From Acetobacterium fimetarium (GTDB taxonomy: Bacteria > Bacillota > Clostridia > Eubacteriales > Eubacteriaceae), in assembly GCF_014284475.1 (NCBI RefSeq), contig NZ_WJBC01000004.1, positions 146,432 to 210,431 on the forward strand: a stretch of 64,000 nt of DNA, in the 5' to 3' direction. Below, one piece after another: positions 41,584 through 49,757 of this stretch. Within the stretch, counting starts at the first letter, position 1. Each line of letters starts with the position of its first letter. The notes beneath the pieces were generated by a model, which had not been told where the DNA came from, searched no databases, and worked only from the letters and a program-made list of their open reading frames with translations. The translations under genes were made by a program, and so were the position numbers.

Positions 41584-43722
41584 TTAAATAATCATCGTCA
41601 AACTGATCCGTTTTCGCTTCAAGTCAACGGACAGCACTTTTACCGTAACCACATCTCCCAGAGAAACCGCTTCAGAAGGATGGCGGATATAGCGATCGGT
41701 GATCTGTGAAATATGAACCAGCCCATCCTGATGAACGCCAATGTCCACAAAAGCCCCGAAATCAATGACGTTTCGCACAGTACCAACCAGTTCCATATCC
41801 ACTTCCAAATCCTGCATCGATAAAACGTCCGACCGCAGATGAGGTTTCGGTGCGTTTTCCCGGGGATCCCGACCTGGTTTCTGCAGTTCTTTCACGATGT
41901 CGTATAATGTCGGCACGCCGATTTCAAGCTGACCGGCCAATTCGGTATAGTTCATATCTTTAAAGGGATCCTGACCTCGTGTTCCCAGCTGTTCTTTTTT
42001 TATGCCCTTCAGCTGCAGCAGTTTTTCGGCGCTCTTATACGACTCCGGATGAACTCCGGTATTGTCCAGAACGTTGTCGCCGTCATCAATTCGCAGAAAA
42101 CCAGCACACTGTTCAAATGCCTTGGCTCCCAGTCCCTTTATCTTGCGCAGCTCTTTTCTGTTTTTAATGGGACCGGTGGTATTGCGATAGTCCAGAATAT
42201 TGTTGGCAATGGTTTTATTGACGCCGGCCACGTACTTCAGCAGTGAAACCGAAGCGCGGTTGACGTTAACCCCGACATTGTTGACCGCGTCTTCCACCGT
42301 CGCTTCCAGCACCCGTTCCATTTCTTTCTGATTGACATCATGCTGATACTGGCCGACCCCGATGTGTTTCGGGTCAATCTTCACAAGTTCGGAAAGCGGA
42401 TCCTGTAGCCGGCCGCCGATCGAAATCGCCCCGCGAATGGAAACGTTGATGTCGGGATATTCCTCGGTTCCCAATTCCGATGCTGAATAAACGGACGCAC
42501 CGGCCTCATTGACGACGATATACTGAACCGGCACGCTGGTTTTCTTGATGGATTCGGCCACAAACTGTTCCGATTCCCGGGACGCCGTTCCGTTTCCGAT
42601 CGCGATGATATCAACCTGATGCCTTTCGATCAGTTCCAGGAATTCCTTTTCCGCCTTTTCCGCCTGACCTTTTCCGAAAGTCGGATAGATGGTGGCGTAA
42701 TCCAGCACTTTTCCGACCTTGTCCAGAATGGCGATCTTGCAGCCGGTGCGGAAGGCCGGGTCAAATCCCATGGTTACTTTTTCTTTGAACGGCGGCTGCA
42801 GCAGCAGTTTTTTAAGATTTAGCGCAAACATCTTAATGGCGCCTTCTTCCGCCCGCTCTTTCAATGCGGTTCTGATTTCGCGTTCAATCGCCGGCGCAAT
42901 CAGACGGCTGTAGCTGTCGGCGATCGCCTTGCGCAGATATTCCGATGGCTGCTTTCCGAGGATATCTTTTTTTAGATATTCCTCCATCTCTTCTGCCGGT
43001 GCCAGTATTTTTACTGACAGCGCTTTTTTCTTTTCACCCCGATTGATCGCCAGTATCCGGTGATCCTTAATCGTTCTGATCGCCTCAGTGTGGTCAAAGT
43101 ACATTTCCAGTTCCGGGTTTTCTGCCTCTTTACCCTTGACGATGGTGGAACGGATCTGGCCCTGTTCAAAAGTTCGTTTACGGATGAAGCCGCGGTAAGT
43201 TGCGTTGTCAGATATGATTTCCGCAATGATGTCCATGGCATACAAGAAGGCCGCTTCGACGGAATTCACTTCTTTTTCCTCGTTGATGTACTGTTTTGCC
43301 GCTGCGGCTAGTTCCGGTTCTGTCAGCTGCTGCTCCAGAATCAGCAGTGCAAGTGGTTCCAGCCCTTTTTCCCGGGCCACGGATGCCCGGGTTTTTTTCT
43401 TCTGTTTATAGGGAAGGTAAAGATCCTCAACTTCCTGCAGTGTTGTCCCTTTTGCAAGCGCCGCTTTAAGTTCAGGTGTGAGTTTTCCCTGTTCTTCGAT
43501 GCTGGCGCAAACCTCTTCTTTCCTTTTTTCCAGTTTTCTCAAATATGTCAAACGCACATCCAGATCCCTTAACAGAGCATCGCTCAGATTGCCGGTGACC
43601 TCTTTTCGGTAACGGGCAATAAAGGGGATGGTATTTCCCCCATCGATCAGATTGATGGTATCTTCGACCTGTTGGGGGCGTATTGAAAACTCTTTCGCTA
43701 GTTGATTGATTATCTGTTCCAC
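41584..43722 (-). CDS. tex: Tex-family RNA-binding protein
   Basis: Large cytosolic nucleic-acid-binding protein of the Tex/Spt6 group, acting in transcription and RNA quality. About 712 residues. Order: N-terminal helical Tex domain (LAKEFSIRPQQVEDTINLID; IARYRKEVTG), a YqgF-like RNase H fold domain (MGFDPAFRTGCKIAILDKVG; ATIYPTFG), helix-hairpin-helix segments (GVNVNRASVSLLKYVAGVN) and a C-terminal S1 domain (MELVGTVRNVIDFGAFVDIG). ATG at 43734 has only a weak site; GTG at 43722 lies 6 bases after GGAG and is preferred. Confidence 0.95.
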   Translation of the reverse strand: MEQIINQLAKEFSIRPQQVEDTINLIDGGNTIPFIARYRKEVTGNLSDALLRDLDVRLTYLRKLEKRKEEVCASIEEQGKLTPELKAALAKGTTLQEVEDLYLPYKQKKKTRASVAREKGLEPLALLILEQQLTEPELAAAAKQYINEEKEVNSVEAAFLYAMDIIAEIISDNATYRGFIRKRTFEQGQIRSTIVKGKEAENPELEMYFDHTEAIRTIKDHRILAINRGEKKKALSVKILAPAEEMEEYLKKDILGKQPSEYLRKAIADSYSRLIAPAIEREIRTALKERAEEGAIKMFALNLKKLLLQPPFKEKVTMGFDPAFRTGCKIAILDKVGKVLDYATIYPTFGKGQAEKAEKEFLELIERHQVDIIAIGNGTASRESEQFVAESIKKTSVPVQYIVVNEAGASVYSASELGTEEYPDINVSIRGAISIGGRLQDPLSELVKIDPKHIGVGQYQHDVNQKEMERVLEATVEDAVNNVGVNVNRASVSLLKYVAGVNKTIANNILDYRNTTGPIKNRKELRKIKGLGAKAFEQCAGFLRIDDGDNVLDNTGVHPESYKSAEKLLQLKGIKKEQLGTRGQDPFKDMNYTELAGQLEIGVPTLYDIVKELQKPGRDPRENAPKPHLRSDVLSMQDLEVDMELVGTVRNVIDFGAFVDIGVHQDGLVHISQITDRYIRHPSEAVSLGDVVTVKVLSVDLKRKRISLTMII

Positions 43723-43917
43723 AAAATTCTCCATTTCTTACTTTTCAATTGAACTCTTCTGTTTTAAACTCTGAAGATAAGTTTACCATTTTTTTTGGAT
43801 AATCACAAACCTTCCCTGCGCATCGGTTTAATTTTGCTTTAAGCCGCCAGTCGAAAGTTTGTAAAAAAAAGAGGTTCGTGGTAAAATACCCCCTAGTAAA
43901 TGAAAAGGAGCACCTAT

Positions 43918-44808
43918 ATGGCAATAAGATTTATTGTAGATTCCATGTGTGATACAAACAGCGAAGTTTTAAATCGCTATGAATTTGATATATTACCCTT
44001 TCCCGTAACACTCGATAATAAAACATATTTTGACGGAATTGATATAACCCCTGAAATGGTCGTGGATTTTGTCAACAACAACATCCAGCTTTTTCCTAAA
44101 ACGGCACAGATTCAACCCCTGGATATTACCAATACCATTGAAAAACACCTGAAAAATGGCGACGATGTGATTTATCTGGTGCTGTCCTCCAAACTTTCCG
44201 GCACCTTTCAGACAGCCACGCTGCTGGCAAAAGACCTGGCGGAAAAATATCCCGACCGCAAGGTAGCGATTGTCGATGCCCTTTCGGCAACCACCGGTTC
44301 CGCCCTGATTCTGTATCAGGGGCTCAAGCTCAACAAGCTCAAACGACCCTATGAGGAAATTGTTGAAACCATGACTTTTCTGGCCCGGCATGCCCAGATC
44401 TTCTTTCTGGTGGGCGATATCAAATGGTTGGCCCAGGGCGGCCGAATCAGCCGCAATGCAGCCATGGTCGGCGATATGTTAAAGATCGTCCCGCTGCTGT
44501 ATTTTAAAGACGGGGAAATTCTCGTCTATGAAAAAGTTCGGGGACAGAAAAAAGCACTGAAGCGACTGCTTGCCATTGTTGAAGAAAAAATGGGCGAAAA
44601 CAGAAACCAGATTATCGGCTTTATTCAAAGCACCGCTCCGGATCTCCAGGAAAAAGCGAAAAAGCACTTTGAAAAAGAAATGGGCATCAAGAACTTTCTG
44701 CTTCCCGAAAAAGCCGGTTCAACCCTGACCGTTCATATCGGCACCAATTGTCTGGGAATCATGTTTTTTGACGAACTGCCGGACAATTACGTCAATGTTA
44801 TTCCCTGA
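43918..44808 (+). CDS. DegV-family fatty-acid-binding protein
   Basis: A 296-residue two-domain protein of the DegV/FakB family, which presents a fatty acid to the FakA kinase. It starts IRFIVDSMCDTNSEVL and has the ligand-binding VYLVLSSKLSGTF region (here IYLVLSSKLSGTFQTATLLA), then LSATTGSALILYQG and the C-terminal GTNCLGIMFF, where GTHxGPG-like loop is GTNCLG. It begins after AAAAGGAGC. Alone between the tex gene (divergent) and the convergent AIM24-family gene. No fakA is visible in the window. Confidence 0.92.
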   Translation: MAIRFIVDSMCDTNSEVLNRYEFDILPFPVTLDNKTYFDGIDITPEMVVDFVNNNIQLFPKTAQIQPLDITNTIEKHLKNGDDVIYLVLSSKLSGTFQTATLLAKDLAEKYPDRKVAIVDALSATTGSALILYQGLKLNKLKRPYEEIVETMTFLARHAQIFFLVGDIKWLAQGGRISRNAAMVGDMLKIVPLLYFKDGEILVYEKVRGQKKALKRLLAIVEEKMGENRNQIIGFIQSTAPDLQEKAKKHFEKEMGIKNFLLPEKAGSTLTVHIGTNCLGIMFFDELPDNYVNVIP

Positions 44809-44818
44809 TCTGCAAATG

Positions 44819-44857
44819 AAGCGCCCTGCCGATGGAATGCTCATCGACAGGGCGCTT
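44819..44857. terminator. Bidirectional terminator between degV and the AIM24-family gene
   Basis: AAGCGCCCTG...CGAT and ATCG...CAGGGCGCTT arms with one internal mismatch and a 9-base loop, centred between two convergent stops. T-runs are short, but the stem is strong. Confidence 0.75.
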
Positions 44858-44892
44858 ATTATGATGCTATTGATATTTAAGGAAACTCGCTT

Positions 44893-45573
44893 CTAACCTT
44901 TTGACGGTATGCTTGCGGCCACCAGCTGTACCAGTCGGCTCAGCGGCATGGTTTGCAGCCAGACCTTTCCCGGTCCCTTCAAGGTGGCCAGGAACAGACC
45001 TTCTCCACTTAAAAAGATATTTTTCATCCCTTTGACAGCCTGAACGTCGAAGCTCACCGATTCTTCAAACATCCCGATATGGCCCTGATCGATTTTCAGC
45101 ACTTCTCCCGGCGCCAGATCGTATTCAACCATTGAACCATCCATTTCAATAAAGGCAGTTCCCGGGCCCGACAATTTTTGAAGGATGAAGCCTTCACCGC
45201 CGAAGAAGCCCACCCCGATATTCTTTTTAAAATACATGTCCACATCCAGGCTGGATTCACCAGCCAGAAAACTGTGTTTCTGACAGATCATTGACTGTCC
45301 CTGCTGCAGGGTCAGGGCTTTGATTTCTCCCGGATAGCTGGAACAGAACGAAATCTGACTGTTTCCCTGTTCGGCCGTATAGGTCGTCATAAACAGCGAG
45401 TCGCCGGCCAGTGACCGCCGGAGCCCCTTCATCAGACCGCCTTTGGTATTGGTTTCCATGCGAATATTGTCAGACATCCAGGCCATGCCACCGGATTCAG
45501 TAAACAGTGATTCCCCGTTATTCAGTGTCACCGTGACTACCGGGAGATTCCCTCCCTTGATTTCATACTCCAT
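44893..45573 (-). CDS. AIM24/TIGR00266-family protein
   Basis: A 226-residue soluble beta-rich protein of the AIM24/TIGR00266 family, whose members are widespread but poorly characterised. Family features are NGESLFTESGGMAWMSDNIR at the start, a Gly-rich KGGLMKGLRRSLAGDSLF, and the repeat-like GLFLATLKGPGKVWLQTMPL close to the end. The structure is expected to be a trimeric beta-prism. The start at 45573 follows AAGGAGGATGAAG; an upstream frame to 45627 runs into the repeat at 45637. The gene is not in an obvious operon. Confidence 0.9.
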   Translation of the reverse strand: MEYEIKGGNLPVVTVTLNNGESLFTESGGMAWMSDNIRMETNTKGGLMKGLRRSLAGDSLFMTTYTAEQGNSQISFCSSYPGEIKALTLQQGQSMICQKHSFLAGESSLDVDMYFKKNIGVGFFGGEGFILQKLSGPGTAFIEMDGSMVEYDLAPGEVLKIDQGHIGMFEESVSFDVQAVKGMKNIFLSGEGLFLATLKGPGKVWLQTMPLSRLVQLVAASIPSKG

Positions 45574-45636
45574 CTTCATCCTCCTTGAATTTTTTTCTTC
45601 CAGGCAATTTGCGAAATTCAAAACCATCGAACAATC

Positions 45637-45763
45637 GTTGCTTTGATGTCAGTTTCACAACCAATTTTGTAACGTGTAGGCGAACAGTTCATCGAACTGT
45701 CCGCCGTACAGTGTAAAAATTGGTTCGTGCAAACTGGCATTAAAGCTCACAGCAGTTTTGCAA
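45637..45763. repeat. 127-base long-hairpin repeat, copy B
   Basis: Same length and order as 35439-35565, with substitutions that are partly compensatory (inner loop CGAACAGTTCATCGAACTG against CGAACAGTCCTAAGACTG). Shared core GTAACGTGTAGGCGAACAGT. It fills the spacer between the aconitase stop and the AIM24-family start. Confidence 0.8.
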
Positions 45764-45782
45764 TTAGACATTTGAATTTAAA

Positions 45783-47705
45783 TTATTTTTTTGATTTAAT
45801 GAGGTTGATCAGCCCACCGGCTAAAAGCATTTCTTTTTGCCGATCGGATACTTCCAGCAGCATGGTGTAGGTCAAACCTTTTGTTTTGTTGACCAGACTT
45901 GCCTTGCCAGCCTTTACCGCAGCCAGGGCATTTTCAATCACCAGTTCATCGCCCAATGAAATGGTATTGTAATCTGCTTCATTCTCAAAGACCAGCGGCA
46001 GAATGCCATTGTTGATCAGATTGTTTTTATGAATCCGGGCAAAGGATTTAACGGCAACCCCTTTGATTCCGAGATAAACTGGTGCTAACGCGGCATGTTC
46101 ACGACTGGAGCCCTGTCCGTAATTTGATCCGCCGACGATGAATCCGCCGCCGTTGTCAAGTGCCCGCTTTGGAAATTCGGGATCGCAGGGTGCCAGACAG
46201 TAGTTTGACAGATAGGGAATATTGGAACGATAGGGCAGCAGTTTGGCATTGGACGGCATGATGTGGTCCGTTGTGATGTTGTCTTCGACAACGATCAGCG
46301 CCTTGCCTGCCACTTTGTTTTCCAGCGGTTTGGTCGCCGGGAAGGGTTTGATGTTCGGTCCTTTGATGACCTCCACAGCGGTTCCCGCCGGTGCCGGTGC
46401 CATGACCATGGTATCGTTGATTAAAAAGTCTGCCGGCATGGTGATTTCCGGAAGCTTCACCTTTCCGAGCGGGTTGGTCAACACCCCTTCAATCGCGGAT
46501 ACGGCTGCCGCTTCAGGGCTTAATAAATAAACGTCGGCTGATGGGGTTCCGGATCGGCCAAAGAAGTTCCGGTTGAAGGTTCGCAGCGAAACCGCATCGG
46601 TTGAAGGCGCCTGGCCCATTCCGATACAGGGACCGCAGCCGCATTCCAGCACGCGTGCTCCGGCATTGAGCAGATCTGCCAGGGCGCCGTTTTGTGCCAG
46701 CATCGTCAGCACCTGTTTTGAGCCCGGCGCAATGACCAGGGATACATTTTCAGCAATGGTTTTTCCCCGGAGAATTTCAGCCACTTTCATCAGATCCAGC
46801 CAGGAGGAATTGGTGCAGCTTCCGATTGCAACCTGATCGATTGCTAATCCTTCTATATCCGAAATTTTCACGACTTTGTCCGGGCTGTGCGGACAGGCAG
46901 TCAGTGGTTCCAGTGTATTCATATCCACCTTGACCACTTCGTCATAGACGGCATCGGCATCGGCGGCCAGCGGCTGGAAATCTTCAACCCGGCCCTGGGC
47001 TTCCAGAAATACCTTTGTCATTTCATCGGATGGAAATACCGAAGTTGTTGCGCCCAGCTCTGCTCCCATGTTCGTGATGGTGGCACGTTCCGGAACGGTC
47101 AGTGTTTTGACGCCTTCGCCGGTGTATTCAAACACTTTGTTGACGCCGCCTTTGACCGTGCATTGACGCAGCACTTCCAGGATGACATCTTTTGAAGAAA
47201 CCCCTGATCGGAGTTTTCCGGTCAGTTCAACCTTTACCACTTTTGGCATGGTGATATAATAGGGATCGCCTGCCATGGCAACGGCCACGTCAAGCCCGCC
47301 TGCTCCAATGGCCAGCATTCCGATACCGCCGCCCGTCGGCGTATGGCTGTCTGATCCCAGCAGGGTATCGCCGGGCACGCCGAAGCGTTCAATCTCAACC
47401 TGGTGACAGATGCCGTTGCCCGGTCGGGAGAAATAGACGCCGTGTTTTTTGGTGACGCTTTGAATATAACGGTGATCATCCATGTTTTCAGGGCCTTCCT
47501 GAAGCATATTATGATCGATGTAAGCCAGGGATCTTTTCGTTTTTACTCTGGGGACTTCCATTGCTTCAAACTGTAAATAAGCCATGGTTCCGGTTGAATC
47601 CTGGGTTAGAGTCTGGTCGATACGAATACCGATTTCTTCACCTTTGATCATCTCTCCAACGACAAGGTGTGCTGCAATAATTTTTTCTGTTAACGTTTTT
47701 CCCAT
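45783..47705 (-). CDS. Aconitate hydratase
   Basis: Fe-S enzyme isomerising citrate and isocitrate, here probably for 2-oxoglutarate and glutamate synthesis in an incomplete TCA cycle. The 640-residue length fits the shorter clostridial/mitochondrial-like aconitases. Cluster cysteines are in GSCTNSS and ECGCGPCIGM. The substrate-site blocks include LLGSDSHTPTGGG, RSGTPSADVYLLSP and GGSNYGQGSSREHAALAP. The C-terminal swivel domain begins near residue 480. It stands alone; no citrate synthase or isocitrate dehydrogenase gene is in the window. An homoaconitase or isopropylmalate isomerase is less likely because the large and swivel domains are fused. Confidence 0.92.
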   Translation of the reverse strand: MGKTLTEKIIAAHLVVGEMIKGEEIGIRIDQTLTQDSTGTMAYLQFEAMEVPRVKTKRSLAYIDHNMLQEGPENMDDHRYIQSVTKKHGVYFSRPGNGICHQVEIERFGVPGDTLLGSDSHTPTGGGIGMLAIGAGGLDVAVAMAGDPYYITMPKVVKVELTGKLRSGVSSKDVILEVLRQCTVKGGVNKVFEYTGEGVKTLTVPERATITNMGAELGATTSVFPSDEMTKVFLEAQGRVEDFQPLAADADAVYDEVVKVDMNTLEPLTACPHSPDKVVKISDIEGLAIDQVAIGSCTNSSWLDLMKVAEILRGKTIAENVSLVIAPGSKQVLTMLAQNGALADLLNAGARVLECGCGPCIGMGQAPSTDAVSLRTFNRNFFGRSGTPSADVYLLSPEAAAVSAIEGVLTNPLGKVKLPEITMPADFLINDTMVMAPAPAGTAVEVIKGPNIKPFPATKPLENKVAGKALIVVEDNITTDHIMPSNAKLLPYRSNIPYLSNYCLAPCDPEFPKRALDNGGGFIVGGSNYGQGSSREHAALAPVYLGIKGVAVKSFARIHKNNLINNGILPLVFENEADYNTISLGDELVIENALAAVKAGKASLVNKTKGLTYTMLLEVSDRQKEMLLAGGLINLIKSKK

Positions 47706-47828
47706 TTAATTTCCTGTTTCCTTCCTTAACAACATGTTTTTATGTGATCTTACCAACTTTTAATTCTTTTTGAATTATTATACCATTTCTTTGGGTATAT
47801 TTCCATATTTTTGCTTTTCCTGTTTCGC

Positions 47829-47857
47829 TTCATTTCTCAAATAAACTGTGATATACT
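47829..47857 (+). promoter_or_regulatory. Candidate promoter of the YihY pair
   Basis: Extended -10 TGATATACT ending at 47857, with a weak -35 (TTCATT, 47829-47834) at 17-base spacing. The start codon is 46 bases downstream. Confidence 0.45.
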
Positions 47858-47903
47858 GGGTTCTCAGCATCGCAATTAATTTCAGGTGGATTTGGAGGGT
47901 GCC

Positions 47904-48752
47904 ATGACCTTTTTAAAATGCTTCAGCCGCTTTCTGATAACCCAGGGGAAAAAAAATAATATTGTGAATCTCTCGGCGCAGATGTCTTATCGCGCGCTTT
48001 TGGCTTTTATTCCCTTTATGATGCTGATCTACAATTTTGTCAACTGGTTCTCCATCGAAGTCAATAATACGCTGGTATCACTGCTGGCCGATATATTGCC
48101 GACTTCTATCATGAATTATATTTATTTTTCGATGGATAATGCCAGTACCATTTCCTTTTCTTTGGGCACCAATATGGTGATCGGATTCTTCATATTTTAT
48201 ATATCCGTCTCAGCCATGCATTCGCTGATTAAATCGCTCAATCGTATTTTTGAACCGAATGAAACTCGCGGTATCATTGCCCTCTGGATTCAATCCGTTC
48301 TTTATCTGTTTTTGTTTCTTTCAATTATTATTTTTACGCTTTTTCTCTATCTTTTTGGTGAGAAGGTTTTTCATTTTATTTTTGTCACCTTGGATCTCTC
48401 TGGATTATTTACCATGTTTATCGCAATTTTTAGTTGTATCTATATCATCATCGTCACCACTTTTATTTTTACTTTTATCTATATGTTTGCGCCCAAAAAT
48501 CATCTCACTTTTTATGAAGCCTGTCCCGGCGGATTTTTTGTGAGCATCAGCTGGTTTATCATTCTCTTGATTTATGCCTTTTTTGCCGATGCATTTCTGG
48601 ATTATGCGACTTTTTTTCTTAATATTCAAGGGCCTTTTTCGCTATTTATCGTCATCTTCATTATTTGTTTTTCGCTGACTTTGGGTGGCGTCGTCAATCT
48701 TTTTTCGGTTGAACTGCTGGCCGCCCGGAAAAGGAAGGCCCGCAATGATTGA
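47904..48752 (+). CDS. YihY/BrkB-family membrane protein, first copy
   Basis: A 282-residue integral membrane protein with about six helices. The N-terminal NIVNLSAQMSYRALLAFIPF is the YihY signature (family often has SAALAYYTLLALFP-type start), and the later MFAPKNHLTFYEACPGGFF matches the conserved proline-rich block. Once called RNase BN by mistake, the family has no settled role; envelope or lipid functions are suspected. The start at 47904 follows GGAGGGTGCC. Its last 8 bases overlap the next gene, a paralogue. Confidence 0.88.
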   Translation: MTFLKCFSRFLITQGKKNNIVNLSAQMSYRALLAFIPFMMLIYNFVNWFSIEVNNTLVSLLADILPTSIMNYIYFSMDNASTISFSLGTNMVIGFFIFYISVSAMHSLIKSLNRIFEPNETRGIIALWIQSVLYLFLFLSIIIFTLFLYLFGEKVFHFIFVTLDLSGLFTMFIAIFSCIYIIIVTTFIFTFIYMFAPKNHLTFYEACPGGFFVSISWFIILLIYAFFADAFLDYATFFLNIQGPFSLFIVIFIICFSLTLGGVVNLFSVELLAARKRKARND

Positions 48753-49590
48753 ACGCTTGTTGAATTCTAAGCTGGTCCAACTCGGTTTCCGTTTTATGGA
48801 AGATTTCGATCGCACTGATTTTGAGGGGATTTGTTCGCAGATGTCGTTCTATTTTCTGCTGGCTTTTTTCCCGTTGCTGCTATTTCTGATTTCCTTTATC
48901 GGGAAAATTGTCACGCCCTTTGAAGCCTATCTGTATGATATTTTAAGAATTTTTTTACCAAACCTTTCATATAATTATGTGACCAGTCTTTTGAATTCAC
49001 TGACGAGCCAATTTTCAAATTCCAGTTATGGTCTCATCCTGGTTTCATTTTTCTTTTCAACTTTAGCCATCCGGGCCATCATGATTGGAATCAACCAGAC
49101 CTATGGCCGGGAGGAAACCCGCAGTCTCGCGCAAATCTGGTCATTATCCTTTATATTTACCCTGCTGTTCGCTTTGGCAATCCTGCTGCTCGTCATCGCC
49201 TACATTATCAGCGCCGATGTTGGTGCCATTATTTTTGAAAAACTCGGGGTCTATCTGTACTACTATCCCTTTATCCGTCTCTTTGCCGTCATTTTTTCCT
49301 GGCTGGCATCGATGCTGATTTTCAGCCTGATCTATGTAGCCGCACCTGCCCAGCCACTGAAATTTACCGAAGGACTGCCCGGTGCTTTATTTGCAACACT
49401 CGGTCTCAATGTCGCTTTCCGGATTTTTACCTGGTTCGTCAACAACTCCAATAAGTACAGCACCTTATATGGAAATCTCGGCGGACTGTTCGCTTTGCTG
49501 GTAGGACTATATTTTATTTGCGTAATTCTCAATTTAGGGGGTAAAATTAATTTGTACTGGTCTTTGTCCAAAAACAATAAAATGGTCTAG
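48745..49590 (+). CDS. YihY/BrkB-family membrane protein, second copy
   Basis: A 281-residue paralogue of the preceding gene, also with about six helices. Shared features are GICSQMSFYFLLAFFPLLLF early on, the AAPAQPLKFTEGLPGALFAT block and the final NLGGKINLYWSLSK. The sequences have diverged well beyond a recent duplication. The start at 48745 lies within the first gene and uses GGAAGG inside it. Tandem pairs could form a hetero-oligomer. The glycogen operon follows 167 bases later with no clear terminator in between. Confidence 0.9.
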   Translation: MIERLLNSKLVQLGFRFMEDFDRTDFEGICSQMSFYFLLAFFPLLLFLISFIGKIVTPFEAYLYDILRIFLPNLSYNYVTSLLNSLTSQFSNSSYGLILVSFFFSTLAIRAIMIGINQTYGREETRSLAQIWSLSFIFTLLFALAILLLVIAYIISADVGAIIFEKLGVYLYYYPFIRLFAVIFSWLASMLIFSLIYVAAPAQPLKFTEGLPGALFATLGLNVAFRIFTWFVNNSNKYSTLYGNLGGLFALLVGLYFICVILNLGGKINLYWSLSKNNKMV

Positions 49591-49757
49591 CATCCAGTTG
49601 TTACATTTTGCGCTTAATTGTTAAAAAGAATTTACTTTGTTTAAAAATTTTCACTATCATTATCCTGTCATTGTGATAAAATATTTACAACCAGAAAATC
49701 AGAATGTTTGTGTCTTCCCTCATTAAATCTATTTATTGAAAGGACTGTTGCATTATT

